From positions 45,724-109,723 of the forward strand of contig NZ_JGYN01000023.1 of assembly GCF_000741165.1 (NCBI RefSeq): 64,000 nt of DNA, read 5' to 3'. Within the stretch, counting starts at the first letter, position 1. The number at the start of each line of letters is the position of its first letter. The position numbers were made by a program, and so were the translations under genes. Under the pieces are notes generated by a model. It was given only the letters and a program-made list of their open reading frames with translations, had not been told where the DNA came from and ran no database searches. Of the stretch, positions 16,585 through 26,171 are shown piece by piece. This DNA is from Bifidobacterium biavatii DSM 23969 (GTDB lineage Bacteria; Actinomycetota; Actinomycetes; Actinomycetales; Bifidobacteriaceae).

Positions 16585-17577
16585 TCATCGCCTGACTCGC
16601 GGTACGGCGGGAGCCTGGGCCATGATAATGCGGTCCACGGCCCGCGACGCCGTCCACGCGCGGCGCACGTCCGCGGCCGCACGCTCGTCGGCGACGAACG
16701 CGACAACCGACGGTCCCGAACCGGACACGAACGCCTGACGCGCGCCCGCCGCGACGGCCTCGCGAATCGCGTCGCCGCTGCGCGGATGCAGCGCGATCGC
16801 CGCATGTTGCAGATGATTGTCGTCGCCGTCGCCGGCTCCCAGCCGGTCGAACGCGGCGTACACGGCCGGCGTGCTCAGCGCGTCCGCATACGCGCCGATC
16901 ATCGCAAGCCCGGCGAAACCGCGTTCGCGCAACTGACGTGCGGCGGGGGAGTCGGAAGGAATATCGTCGATTCGTTCGCCGAATCCGGTGCCGCGCGCAT
17001 ATCCGCCGGTCAGGCAGAACGGCATGTCCGCGCCGAGCGTGGCTGCGATCTCGCGCAGCCGGCCGATTGGCCAGTGCAATGACCACAGTTCGTTCAGCGC
17101 GAGCAGTGCGCCCGCCGCGTCGGCCGAACCGCCGCCCAGTCCGGCGGCCACGGGAATGCGCTTCTCGATGCCCAGCGACACGTCCGGCTCGCGGCCGCAC
17201 GCCTCGGCGAGCGAGAACAGGGCCAATACGGCATGGTTGCGGCGCATGTCGCTGCCGGTGCTCGCCAGGTCGCCCAGATGCTCGCCGGTAAGGTCGAGCG
17301 AAAAGCCGCTGCCCGGCTCCTTGCGCGTGACGGTGACCGTGTCGTAGACGCCCATGCCGCAGTAGATCGTGTCGAGCTCGTGGCGGCCGCCCCATTCGGC
17401 GCGCGGCGCGCCCACGTGCAGGGTCAGGTTGGTTTTGGCTGGCACGTCGACGCTTACGGTAAGCGGCGGGACGCCAGACGGAACGTCTGTCGGGACGTTC
17501 GACGGAACGTGCGATGCTGCGGCGGACGTGCGGTGGCGGTCGGCGCGCGGGCGGACCGGGGTGAGCGTGTCAGTCAT
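16585..17577 (-). CDS. ispE: 4-diphosphocytidyl-2-C-methyl-D-erythritol kinase IspE
   Basis: IspE is a GHMP-family kinase of the MEP route to isoprenoid precursors, which supply the undecaprenyl carrier used by MurJ substrates. The phosphate-binding loop PVAAGLGGGSADAAGAL is intact and VPAKTNLTLHVG marks the N-terminal substrate region; a C-terminal GSGPSVVAFV motif completes the active site. Its length of 330 residues is slightly long because of a 35-residue valine/proline-rich N-terminal tail. The ATG at 17577 overlaps the end of rsmA by 8 bases, so the two are translationally coupled. The rsmA-ispE pairing is common in bacteria. Confidence 0.92.
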   Translation of the reverse strand: MTDTLTPVRPRADRHRTSAAASHVPSNVPTDVPSGVPPLTVSVDVPAKTNLTLHVGAPRAEWGGRHELDTIYCGMGVYDTVTVTRKEPGSGFSLDLTGEHLGDLASTGSDMRRNHAVLALFSLAEACGREPDVSLGIEKRIPVAAGLGGGSADAAGALLALNELWSLHWPIGRLREIAATLGADMPFCLTGGYARGTGFGERIDDIPSDSPAARQLRERGFAGLAMIGAYADALSTPAVYAAFDRLGAGDGDDNHLQHAAIALHPRSGDAIREAVAAGARQAFVSGSGPSVVAFVADERAAADVRRAWTASRAVDRIIMAQAPAVPRVRR

Positions 17578-18532
17578 GGTCGGCTCCGCTGGTCGCCGGT
17601 TCGGCCGTCGGTTCGGCCACGGACCCGGCCGTGCATGCCGCCGCCAGCCGCGCGAAATCGGCGATCGTCAGCGTCTCACCGCGACGGGTCGGATCGATGC
17701 CAGCGCGCCCGAACGCCTCCGCCGGCACGGTTTTCTTCAACGCGGCGTGCAGCGTCTTGCGCCGCTGGCCGAACGCCTCGTCGATCAGGCGGAACGTGGC
17801 CTCGCGGTCGGCACCGCCGGCCAGCTCGGCCTGCTCGTCCGGTGTGTGACGGTCGAAGCGCACGAGCGCGGAATCGACATTCGGGGCGGGCCAGAACACG
17901 TTGCGGCCGATGTTGCCCACGCGGCGGGCCTTGCCGTACCAGGCGAGCTTCACGCTCGGCGTGCCGTAGATCTTGTTGCCGGGTTCGGCCGCGAGCCGGT
18001 CGGCGACCTCCTTCTGCACCATCACGAGGAACGAATCGAGGTTCGCAAAGCGTTCCAGCAGCGTCAGGATGATCGGCGTGGCCACGTTGTACGGCAGGTT
18101 GGCGACCAGCGTGAACGCGGCGTCATCGTTGAAGTCGGGCACGTTGTTGGGCGTGACGGTGAGTGCATCGCGGTTGACGACGCGGAACCGGTCGACCGCG
18201 TCCGGCATGAATTCGGCGATCGTGCGCGGCAGGCGTTCGGCGACCGGCGGGTCGATCTCGATCGCGGTCATCGCCGCGCCCGTTTCGAGAATCGCCAGCG
18301 TGAGCGAGCCGAGGCCGGGACCGACCTCCATGACGTGCGTGTCGGCCGTCACGTCGGCCTCGCGCACGATGCGGCGCACCGTGCCCGGGTCGATCACGAA
18401 ATTCTGTCCGAATTTCTTGGTCGGGCTGATGCCCGCGTCGGCCGCGATCCGGCGGATGTCCGCCGCGCCCAGCAGACGGCCTTGCCGGTCCTGCTGGTCC
18501 TGCGTCGCCGTCGGCTCCTGTTCTTCGCTCAT
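17570..18532 (-). CDS. rsmA: 16S rRNA dimethyladenosine transferase RsmA (KsgA)
   Basis: RsmA dimethylates two adjacent adenines near the 3' end of 16S rRNA. Seen are KKFGQNFVIDPGTVRRIV, the SAM loop VMEVGPGLGSLT, the catalytic NLPYNVATPI, and a C-terminal RRKTLHAALK segment. The ATG at 18532 is preceded by AGAGGTG at good spacing and gives 320 residues; an in-frame upstream ATG at 18643 would add a low-complexity tail without family similarity. The gene is followed by an overlapping ispE. Confidence 0.94.
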   Translation of the reverse strand: MSEEQEPTATQDQQDRQGRLLGAADIRRIAADAGISPTKKFGQNFVIDPGTVRRIVREADVTADTHVMEVGPGLGSLTLAILETGAAMTAIEIDPPVAERLPRTIAEFMPDAVDRFRVVNRDALTVTPNNVPDFNDDAAFTLVANLPYNVATPIILTLLERFANLDSFLVMVQKEVADRLAAEPGNKIYGTPSVKLAWYGKARRVGNIGRNVFWPAPNVDSALVRFDRHTPDEQAELAGGADREATFRLIDEAFGQRRKTLHAALKKTVPAEAFGRAGIDPTRRGETLTIADFARLAAACTAGSVAEPTAEPATSGADHD

Positions 18533-18661
18533 GTTCACCTCTCGTTGCTGCGGTTGCCCGGTTGCCCCGGATGCTCCGGTTTCGTGGCCGGTTCGGGGAT
18601 GACGGGTTCGTGCCGTCGTGTCCTGCCTGCCATTGTCCCTCATGCGAGGGGCGCGACGCGA

Positions 18662-20467
18662 TCAGTACCAGCCTTCCTTTTCCGAATGCTCCCAAGCCTT
18701 AGACGGCGAGCCGTAGCGCTGCGCGATGTACGCCAGTCCCCAGTCGATCTGGACGGCCGCGTCGTTCTTCCAGTCGGCGCCGAAGTCCGCCATCTTGCTG
18801 CCGGGCAGCGCCTGCGGGATGCCGTAGGCGCCCGACGACTTGTTCTCCGCCGACCAGGACCAGCCGGATTCGCGGTTCCACAGCTTGACCAGCGCGGTCC
18901 AGTCGTCGCCGGTCCAGCCGCGTTGGGCCGCGGCGCCGGATGCGTACGCCTGCGCCTGCGCGGCAGTGGGGCGCCACAGGCGCGCGTTGGAGGCGTCGCT
19001 GCTGCTGTTGCCGGTGTTGCCGTTGCCGTTGGACGAGGATCCGCTGTTGGAATTGTTGCTGTTGTTGCCGGCATTGCCGCTGGAGTTGGTGTTGGAGTTC
19101 GAGTTGTTGGAGCTGCCGGAATTGCTGCTGTTGCCGTTATTGCCGGCGTTGCCCGAGCCGTTCGCGTTGCTGTCCCCGGAGTTGCTGGAGTTGCCGTTGC
19201 TGCCGGTGTTGCCCGAGTTGCCGGATGAGCCGCTGCCGGACGACGATCCGCCGTTCGTACCGCCGGAGTTGTTCGGCTTGCCGTTGCCCGACGTGCCGCC
19301 GTTCGGCTTGCTGTTGCCGGCGTTGCCCGACGTGCCGTTGGATGACGACGATCCGTTGCTGGAAGCGTTCCCGTTGTTCTTGTCCGTGGAACCGTTCGTC
19401 GTCGTGCCGTTGCCGGATGCGCCGTTCGAGCCGTTCGCGGACGATCCGCCATTGGCTGAGTCGTTCTTGCCGCCGGCGTTGCCGTTCGTATCGGCGTTGG
19501 TATCGGCGTTCGCATCATCGGACGACTGGCTGCCGGACGTACCGGACGACTGGCCGTTCGTCTTGCCGGACGACGCGCTGCTATCCGCATCGTCGCTCTT
19601 GCTGGTTTCCGGCTGTTTCGTGCCGACCGCGATAATCGTGTCGATCGCGATCTTCGTCGTCGTTTCCGACTTGAGCTTCTCCGACTCCTTCTTGCCGTCC
19701 ACGTACGTGACGCTGTACGTCTGCTGCTTCTCGCCGTCCTCGCCCTGCTGGCGCACCACGGTCGTGCCGGCCGCGAGCGACGGGTCCTCGATCGTCTGCG
19801 TGCCGTGCGGGACCGCGACGGTGCGCGTCTCCTCGCCGTGCGTGACGCGCTGCACGCGCAGGATCGTCTTGCCGCCGTCCTTTTCGACGCTCACGCGATC
19901 CTCCTTGCCGAGCGTGATGCCCTTCGAGTCGAGGATCGACGCGGCCGGCAGCTTGCCGTTCGGTGCGACGGAGCTCTTGCCGTCGGCGATGACGGTAACC
20001 GGACCGTCCGCGTTGATGACGAGACCGCCGGTCAGCTTGCTGTAGATGTTGTCGATGTTGACGGTGACCTTGGCGGCGGCGTGCTCGTTCGCCTCGAAGA
20101 AGCCGAGCAGCTGGGCCGCGCTGGTGGCCGTAGTCCAGAAGGGGACCTCCTGGCCGTCGATGCTGATGGTGGTCTGGTAGGCGCTCTGCACGGTCACCAC
20201 CGAGTGATTCGTGAGTTTTTCGCCGCCCGCGCTCGATTCGACGATGTCGTGCGTCTTCACGTCGATGCCCTGCGATTCGAGCAGTCGGGACGCGCTCATT
20301 GCATACGTGGTCACCGTCGTGGTTTCGCCGTTGACCGTAATCGCCACGGTTTTGCGTGCGGTGAACATGAACATGCCCAGCGATACTGCCAGAACGACGA
20401 TCGCACTGGCCGCGACGCGCAGTCGACGCAACTTTACAAATCGTTGCGGGGTCCATCGTCTTGCCAT
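18662..20467 (-). CDS. Resuscitation-promoting factor-like secreted transglycosylase (DUF348, G5, lysozyme-like)
   Basis: This is a secreted cell-wall hydrolase of the Rpf/Sps class. A membrane or signal segment (LRVAASAIVVLAVSLGMFMF) is followed by ubiquitin-like DUF348 repeats (VNGETTTVTTYAMSASRLL and later copies), a G5 domain with the EEKLKSETTTK-type ending, then a Gly/Ser/Asn-rich linker of about 170 residues, and a C-terminal lysozyme-fold domain with LWNRESGWSWSAENKSSGA, where the Glu is the likely catalytic residue. The ATG at 20467 has GGAAAG nine bases upstream and gives 601 residues; the frame stays open to 20659 without support. The linker is much longer than in the mycobacterial RpfB and should let the catalytic domain reach across the wall. 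Confidence 0.87.
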   Translation of the reverse strand: MARRWTPQRFVKLRRLRVAASAIVVLAVSLGMFMFTARKTVAITVNGETTTVTTYAMSASRLLESQGIDVKTHDIVESSAGGEKLTNHSVVTVQSAYQTTISIDGQEVPFWTTATSAAQLLGFFEANEHAAAKVTVNIDNIYSKLTGGLVINADGPVTVIADGKSSVAPNGKLPAASILDSKGITLGKEDRVSVEKDGGKTILRVQRVTHGEETRTVAVPHGTQTIEDPSLAAGTTVVRQQGEDGEKQQTYSVTYVDGKKESEKLKSETTTKIAIDTIIAVGTKQPETSKSDDADSSASSGKTNGQSSGTSGSQSSDDANADTNADTNGNAGGKNDSANGGSSANGSNGASGNGTTTNGSTDKNNGNASSNGSSSSNGTSGNAGNSKPNGGTSGNGKPNNSGGTNGGSSSGSGSSGNSGNTGSNGNSSNSGDSNANGSGNAGNNGNSSNSGSSNNSNSNTNSSGNAGNNSNNSNSGSSSNGNGNTGNSSSDASNARLWRPTAAQAQAYASGAAAQRGWTGDDWTALVKLWNRESGWSWSAENKSSGAYGIPQALPGSKMADFGADWKNDAAVQIDWGLAYIAQRYGSPSKAWEHSEKEGWY

Positions 20468-20569
20468 CGTTACCATCTTTCCGTATGCGGGCACTACGTC
20501 ACGCATTGTAACCGTTCGGTCTGAAAGCGTTGGAATCGCGCTGCGCGCGATGTCGATGAACAAAGAAAA

Positions 20570-20606
20570 AAGGGGGCGGGAGAGAAGGGGAAATTCCCGC
20601 CCCCTT
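20570..20606 (-). terminator. Rho-independent terminator after tRNA-Thr
   Basis: On the minus strand, AAGGGGGCGGGA and TCCCGCCCCCTT pair in a strong stem, followed by a T-rich run (TTTTTTCTTTG). It lies about 150 bases beyond the tRNA 3' end, with no gene in between. Just past it at 20532-20555 is a short imperfect relative of the 33-bp repeat ends found around the DUF559 gene. Confidence 0.85.
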
Positions 20607-20756
20607 GATAGGGGCAGAGCTGGTTGGGGGAATGCCCTGCCCTCGTCTCCAGAAGCCACAAGTTGGGGGAAGACTTCTGGGACTCGCTTACTCGGGTTAA
20701 GTTTTCCAACGCAACATTGCGTACGTATCTACTATACGACGTTTTGCCGCGCGACG

Positions 20757-20830
20757 AGCCTCTTGTCGGGATCGAACCGACGACCTGCCGCTTACAAGGC
20801 GGCCGCTCTGGCCATCTGAGCTAAAGAGGC
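20757..20830 (-). tRNA. tRNA-Thr (anticodon UGU)
   Basis: Read on the minus strand, the acceptor stem is GCCTCTT/AAGAGGC, the D arm GCTC/GAGC, the anticodon arm GCCGC-CTTGTAA-GCGGC, and the T arm GTCGG-TTCGATC-CCGAC, giving 74 bases with a T discriminator. The loop CTTGTAA places anticodon TGT, reading ACA threonine codons. No CCA end is encoded. Confidence 0.96.
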
Positions 20831-20924
20831 GCTCCCGTTGCCTTACGGCAACTTCGGACGAATGACTAGCATACCAGCAAGTCCCGAATGTTCAATTCGG
20901 CTGGTGTCATATGTCGGCGTATGC

Positions 20925-20962
20925 GTGGGGCCCGCCGTCCCAAGCGGAACGGCGGGCCCCAC
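20925..20962 (-). terminator. GC-rich terminator hairpin after the DsbA-like gene
   Basis: GTGGGGCCCGCCGT (20925-20938) pairs perfectly with ACGGCGGGCCCCAC (20949-20962) around a 10-base loop, 36 bases past the stop codon of the DsbA-like gene. There is no T-run. It probably stops the upstream transcript before the tRNA gene. Confidence 0.75.
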
Positions 20963-20997
20963 GATTCACGTCAAACGATCGATGATTCAGCCGAACG

Positions 20998-21984
20998 TCA
21001 CTCGCCGGTCGTCAGCGAAATCGGCTGCTTGTCCGAGCCGATCGACGGCAGCGTGTTCGCGTCGCCGACCTTGCTCGAATCCAGGCCGATCGACTGCAGG
21101 AATCCGTCCGTCACGGACAGACCGGCCGTCGACACGTCGGACAGGTTCCAGCGCGTGCCGTTAATCATCACCGTCGGCGTCGTGAACGAGCCGGCGTACG
21201 AACCCGTCGTGTTCAGCAGCTCCTTGCGCTTCGGCGTGTACGTGTTCATCGCGTCCAGCCAATCCTGATAGTCGCGGCCGTACGCCTTGTCGGCCACAGC
21301 CTGCGAGACGCCGGCGGCCACGGCCTGCTCCTTGAGCTTGTCGTCGCTCACCGACTTGTACGAGCTGCCCTCCTCCGGCTGGAAGCCGTCGGCGTACACG
21401 TTCTTGACGTATTCGAGCAGGTGGTTCGGATCATCGTCATGGTCGGCGATGTACAGCGCGGAGTTCGCCACACGGCTCGAATAATCGTCGGTCGAATAGC
21501 TGTCCATGAACGAGAGGAAATGCAGGTCGAGGTTGAGCTGGCCGGCGTCCATAAGCTTGATGAGCGTCGGGTCGAGCTGGCGGTTGAGCGAACCGCAGCC
21601 CGGGCAGATGAAGTCCATGTACACCTGCACGGTCGGCACGCCTTCCACCGACTTGCCGTAGCCGTCCTTGGAAATGAGAATGCCGCCCTTCTTGTCGGCG
21701 CGCTCCGGCTTGACGGACACCGCCTGCACTGCGTTGTACGCCTCCGTGACCGACATGTTGGCCTTGGCCTGCTCCTCGGCGGACTTGCGCGTCGAATTGA
21801 ACACGGCGATGCCCGCGACGATAACCAGCACGGCCACGATCGCCACGGCGATCACGCCGATGATGGTCTGCTGCTTGCGTTCCTTGGCCGCCTTCTCTTC
21901 GGCCGCGCGCGCGAGCGCCTCCTCGGCGGCGCGACGGTCGGCCCGCGATTTGCGCCTGACAGTCTTCTTCGGATCCTGAGCCAT
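20998..21984 (-). CDS. Membrane-anchored DsbA-family thiol oxidoreductase
   Basis: The protein has a highly charged cytoplasmic N-terminus, one membrane helix (IIGVIAVAIVAVLVIVAGIAVF) and an extracellular thioredoxin-fold domain. The active-site CPGC is in YMDFICPGCGSLNRQ, and the cis-proline loop is TTPTVMING. This layout is typical of actinobacterial extracytoplasmic DsbA-like proteins that oxidise or isomerise disulfides in exported proteins. Length 328 residues. The ATG at 21984 has GAAAGGA eight bases upstream. It follows the kinase gene on the same strand after about 200 bases of non-coding sequence. Confidence 0.88.
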   Translation of the reverse strand: MAQDPKKTVRRKSRADRRAAEEALARAAEEKAAKERKQQTIIGVIAVAIVAVLVIVAGIAVFNSTRKSAEEQAKANMSVTEAYNAVQAVSVKPERADKKGGILISKDGYGKSVEGVPTVQVYMDFICPGCGSLNRQLDPTLIKLMDAGQLNLDLHFLSFMDSYSTDDYSSRVANSALYIADHDDDPNHLLEYVKNVYADGFQPEEGSSYKSVSDDKLKEQAVAAGVSQAVADKAYGRDYQDWLDAMNTYTPKRKELLNTTGSYAGSFTTPTVMINGTRWNLSDVSTAGLSVTDGFLQSIGLDSSKVGDANTLPSIGSDKQPISLTTGE

Positions 21985-22188
21985 GATAAAAGTCCTTTCA
22001 ACCCAACAATCTCGCTCATAATAACCGATTGCCGTGCGGCTCCGCCGAGAGCGTTCATGTCCTTACCATGTCCGGACGGCAAGTTCGCCCAGCGTTCACC
22101 AGATACCGTATGCCGTATTCAAGTTCCCTTGTCAGGGAGCTGGCAGACGAAGGCTGACTGAGGGGTAGTCATACCCGTTGCGTCACAA

Positions 22189-24621
22189 TCACCAGATGCC
22201 GCTGATGAGTGGCCACCAGTTGATGATCGGGTTCACGCCGAGCTCGATCGCGGCCACTGCCGTCATCGCCGCCCAAAGCGCAAACAGCACGCGGGAACGC
22301 GTGACGCGGCGGTCGCGATCATCCCCATCGCCGTACGGCTCCTCCGGCTTCAGCCCGCGCAACGTGCCCGCGCCGAGCCGCACCGTCGCCGCGTTCGCGG
22401 AAAACACGGACAGCATCCAGCCGATCGCCGCTCCCGCCGCCAACGTCATGCCGCTGGCCGACAACGGCGACGCGTCCAGAATCGGCACGGTCAACCAGTC
22501 CACGCCGAACAGGTCCATCGACGTCTTCGGCAAGCCCAGCGACCACGTCGCCAGCAGCGTCATCACGGTCATCGGCGCGGCGAACAGCAGCGTGCGCAAC
22601 GCGGCGAACGGCAGCGCCTTCACCAAATGCCACGGCAGGCTCGCCGCGCGCCTCCACGCGTCGCTCGGCCGGCGCTCGCCGCCGCGGCGAGACTCGCGCA
22701 ACAGCTGCGCCTCGGTCGAAAATCCGGCCGCGATCATCAGCCAGAGCAGCACGGCCGCAAGCATCGCCGCGACGAGCGGCAGGGATGCAGCCAGCACGGC
22801 GACCGGAATCGTGAGCGTCCACAGCGGCATCAGGCCGCGCGACCGGTACATGCCGCGGCGGATCGCCACCTGTTCGGGGGAGGGGGCGGCGAACGTCGGT
22901 TGCTGCCATTGCTGCTGTTCGTCCTGCGGCGGCAGGGACGGCGGTTGCGTCTGGCCGATCGGCTGCGGTTCGGCGGTGTCGGTGATGTCGTCCGTGCTGT
23001 CGGATGTGCGACCGGCCGGTTCGGCAGTCGGCATCGGCCGCATGACCTGCGTGACCTCCGGTTCGCGCTCCGTGCGCGTCGTGCGCGCGTCGGCGTCGGG
23101 ATTCGCGACGGGCGACGAGATGACCTGCGTGGCGTCGGTCGCAAGCGTTTCGGTCGGCAGATCGCCGATGGTCTGCGTGCGCGCGGGATCGTCGCCGGCA
23201 GCGTTCGTTCGCTGCGGCAGACCGTCCGGCATGACCGTGGTGCGCGGCACGGATGGCGCGGGACGGTTCGGAATGACGATCGTCGCCACGTTCGGGATGG
23301 CCGACGATGACGGCGGGCGCGACGGTTCGGCGACTGCGCTCGGGTTCGCTGGCGTTTCGGCAGTGCCAGCGAGCCTGCGCAGGGCCGGTCGGCCGCCCGC
23401 TGCGTCCGGCTGGAACCGGTCGACGGGATGCTCCGACGTTGCGCGCTCGCCGTCGGATCGTTGCGGCGGCTGCGGGGGCTGTGAGGGTTGCGCCGATTGC
23501 AGCGGCACGGTCGCCGACGGTTCGATCGGCGGCAGGATCGCCGTGCTTTCGTTGCTCGCCGCGGCCAGTCCGGTGCCGGGGGCGTTCGGCTGCGGCTGCA
23601 TGACGATCGGCGCGTTCGGTTGCGTGGCCGCACGGTTGCGTTCGGCCGCGATGATCGTCGGCTCGTCGCGCCACAACAGGCGCGGATTGCCCGCGCCCGT
23701 CGCGTCAAAAGGGCGCACCACCTCCGTCTCACCGCTTTCCAGCGCCGCCTCCTGCCAGACGGTCGGATTCAACGTATCGACTGCAATCGCATGCAGCAGC
23801 TCGTCCGGTGTACAACGTTTGCTGCGATCGGGGTTCAATGCCGAACGGAACGCGGCCATCGTGCCGGCGGGCAGGCCCGTCAGATTCGCGTTGCCGCGGG
23901 CCGCGCGCTCCAGCACCGCCATCATCGGCTTCGTGCCGAACACGGGCGAGCCGGTCGCGGCGAACGCGAGCACGGAGGCGACCGACCACCAGTCCGTCTC
24001 GTCGTCCGACTCCTCGCCGTCGATGATCTCCGGCGCAATGAAACCGGGCGTGCCCATCACCAGGCCGGTGCGCGTCACATGGCTCTCGCCGCCCGTCATC
24101 GCAATGCCGAAATCCACCAACACCGGGCCGGACGCCGACACCATCACGTTCGTCGGCTTGATGTCGCGGTGCACGATCCCGGCCGCATGCACGGCCTTCA
24201 CCGCATCGATCAGCTTGCGCGCCAGTCGTTCCAGATCGTCGCCGATATAACGGCCGTTCGCCTTCACATCGTCGCGCAGATTGCGGCCCTCGATCAATTC
24301 GGTCACGATGAATGCGAGCGAATCGTCCAACTCCATGTCGACGATCCCGCACACGCCCGGATGATCGACCTTTTTCAATGCCATCGCCTCGCGGCGCAAC
24401 CGTTCGCGGGCAGTCACGCGCTCGCGAACGTCGTCATCGTTCATGTCGGCGTTCTCGTCGTCCGCCAGCGAATCGCGCAGAATTTTCATCGCGTACTCCT
24501 GGCCGCCGTCGTCGCGGGCGCGCCAGACGGAGCCCATTGCCCCCGCCCCCAGACGGGACACCAGCGTATAGCCGCCGACGATGTCGCCCGTCTGCAAATT
24601 CAACGCGTTCAAGTCACTCAT
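22189..24621 (-). CDS. Serine/threonine protein kinase with C-terminal membrane domain
   Basis: An active Hanks-type kinase. The glycine loop is LGAGAMGSVWRARD, the ATP lysine is in YAMKIL, the catalytic loop is HRDIKPTNVMV, DFG is present (LVDFGIA), and the APE equivalent is in GFIAPEIIDGE. After about residue 280 comes a long Pro/Ala/Thr-rich disordered region, then about four to five membrane helices at the C-terminus. There are no extracellular PASTA domains, so it differs from PknB. The ATG at 24621 gives 810 residues; GGGAG lies in the spacer and TAGGAT ends seven bases before the start. Substrates are not evident; the murJ pseudokinase or septal proteins are possible. Confidence 0.88.
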   Translation of the reverse strand: MSDLNALNLQTGDIVGGYTLVSRLGAGAMGSVWRARDDGGQEYAMKILRDSLADDENADMNDDDVRERVTARERLRREAMALKKVDHPGVCGIVDMELDDSLAFIVTELIEGRNLRDDVKANGRYIGDDLERLARKLIDAVKAVHAAGIVHRDIKPTNVMVSASGPVLVDFGIAMTGGESHVTRTGLVMGTPGFIAPEIIDGEESDDETDWWSVASVLAFAATGSPVFGTKPMMAVLERAARGNANLTGLPAGTMAAFRSALNPDRSKRCTPDELLHAIAVDTLNPTVWQEAALESGETEVVRPFDATGAGNPRLLWRDEPTIIAAERNRAATQPNAPIVMQPQPNAPGTGLAAASNESTAILPPIEPSATVPLQSAQPSQPPQPPQRSDGERATSEHPVDRFQPDAAGGRPALRRLAGTAETPANPSAVAEPSRPPSSSAIPNVATIVIPNRPAPSVPRTTVMPDGLPQRTNAAGDDPARTQTIGDLPTETLATDATQVISSPVANPDADARTTRTEREPEVTQVMRPMPTAEPAGRTSDSTDDITDTAEPQPIGQTQPPSLPPQDEQQQWQQPTFAAPSPEQVAIRRGMYRSRGLMPLWTLTIPVAVLAASLPLVAAMLAAVLLWLMIAAGFSTEAQLLRESRRGGERRPSDAWRRAASLPWHLVKALPFAALRTLLFAAPMTVMTLLATWSLGLPKTSMDLFGVDWLTVPILDASPLSASGMTLAAGAAIGWMLSVFSANAATVRLGAGTLRGLKPEEPYGDGDDRDRRVTRSRVLFALWAAMTAVAAIELGVNPIINWWPLISGIW

Positions 24622-24734
24622 GGCTCCCATCCTAGCCAAACATCCGTTCGACTGGCAGGGTGTGCCGCGGTGTCGGCAAAGGAATCGCGGCACGCGATGT
24701 CGCCTTGCCGCGCCCGGTGGCTGCGTACGGAAAT

Positions 24735-26108
24735 CTATTGGCGCAGCGCCCACTTCCATGCCGGAATGACGTTGATCGTCCCCGCGTCGACGCCGACCGT
24801 TTCCTCGTCGCGCAAGGTCAGGATCGTGCCGGAATCAAGCCCGGTACGACGCATGACCGCAGTCAGCGAGCCGATTTCGCGAGCGCGGGTTTTCTCCGTC
24901 GTCATGTAGGCAGCCACTTGGAACAGTTCGTACGGTTCGGCCGCCAGTGCGTCGCCGACAAGAAAGTCGACCTTTTCCTGCCGCTCGTCGGGCATGGTGT
25001 ACGACGTCACAGCTTCGGTTCTCCGTCCGACGGTCCGTCGTCGTAGCTCGCAGAACACGGCCGTTTCCAGCCGCTTGCCGAGATCCTGCTGGTTGGCCCG
25101 CGACACGGCGTACGCCATGCCCTGATCAACCGCGTAGATTTTGGGCACGCTCGTGCTGTTCGGCTTGAACGACGTGCGGTATTCGGGCAGCTCGTGGATC
25201 AGATACGCCTGCTTGAACAGGTCCAGCAGCGTATTGACCTTGTCCCAATACACTTTCCATCCGTTGGATTTGAGCGCTGCGACCAGCGAGTTGACCGACA
25301 GCTCGCACGCCGTGTTGCGCAGCAGATACAGCGCGGTCTGCGTCGCCATCGCGATGTTCTCGCGGCCGAACCGTTCGGCGACGTCCCGAGCGACCACGTC
25401 GCGCATGTAACCCTGCAGCATTTCGGTTCGATCCGGGGCGTCAAGACGCTGCACTCCGGGGAACCCTCCGGTGATCAGGTACTGTTCATATGCGCTTTCG
25501 AAGTCGGTGATCTCCTGCGGGGAGAACGCGTCGGCGGTTGCGTCGCCGCGTTTCGGCACCGTGATGCCGTGGAACAGGCAGTATTCGCGGAACGACAGTG
25601 GCGCCATCTCATGCGGATGCGAACGGCCGCGGAAGTTCGTCGCGATCTCGTCGCTGGACAGCTTCGACGACGATCCCGTGATGACCAGCGTCACTTTCTC
25701 GTGTTCCGCAATCCGCTGGCAGAACCCCTGCCAGTTCGCGCATTCCTGCACTTCGTCGAGAAACAGGTATGCTCCGTCACGCCGGGCGTCGGGAACCTGT
25801 CGCCAGTATTCGTTGACGATGTCGTCCAGCACGGTGTCCGGCATCGGCAGCAGCCGATCGTCGGCGAAGTTGAAATACAGAATATGGTCGCGCGGAACGC
25901 CGGAATCCAGCAGATCGCGGATTTTCTGGAACAGGTAGAACGTTTTGCCGCAGCGGCGGATGCCGGTGATGATGTGCACGATGTTGAACGCGGCCGGCTC
26001 GTCGAGCTTGCGGATGATCTCGTCGCGGCGGAATGGGGTGGGGAAGTCGAATCGCATCGATTCTCGCACGAGCATGGCGTACGATTCGCGCGGATTGTCG
26101 GGGACCAT
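24735..26108 (-). CDS. DUF4143-type AAA ATPase (second copy)
   Basis: This protein has the same architecture as the one at 4308-5654: Walker A GIRRCGKTFYL, Walker B YLFLDEVQE, sensor LVITGSSSKL, then a DUF4143 domain. The C-terminal nuclease-like motif is altered: VDFLVGD is kept but the expected E-x-K is replaced by ELFQV, so any nuclease activity is doubtful. The ATG at 26108 is preceded by AAAGGAGG about nine bases upstream and gives 457 residues. Two 23-bp palindromes lie just upstream. The two ATPases differ strongly in sequence, so they are distant paralogues acquired separately rather than a recent duplication. Function is unknown. Confidence 0.85.
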   Translation of the reverse strand: MVPDNPRESYAMLVRESMRFDFPTPFRRDEIIRKLDEPAAFNIVHIITGIRRCGKTFYLFQKIRDLLDSGVPRDHILYFNFADDRLLPMPDTVLDDIVNEYWRQVPDARRDGAYLFLDEVQECANWQGFCQRIAEHEKVTLVITGSSSKLSSDEIATNFRGRSHPHEMAPLSFREYCLFHGITVPKRGDATADAFSPQEITDFESAYEQYLITGGFPGVQRLDAPDRTEMLQGYMRDVVARDVAERFGRENIAMATQTALYLLRNTACELSVNSLVAALKSNGWKVYWDKVNTLLDLFKQAYLIHELPEYRTSFKPNSTSVPKIYAVDQGMAYAVSRANQQDLGKRLETAVFCELRRRTVGRRTEAVTSYTMPDERQEKVDFLVGDALAAEPYELFQVAAYMTTEKTRAREIGSLTAVMRRTGLDSGTILTLRDEETVGVDAGTINVIPAWKWALRQ

Positions 26109-26171
26109 GGCCCATGCCTCCTTTCGGCGTGCTTTGGCGTAGCGGTTGCCTCTTTGCCATTCCATGCTACA

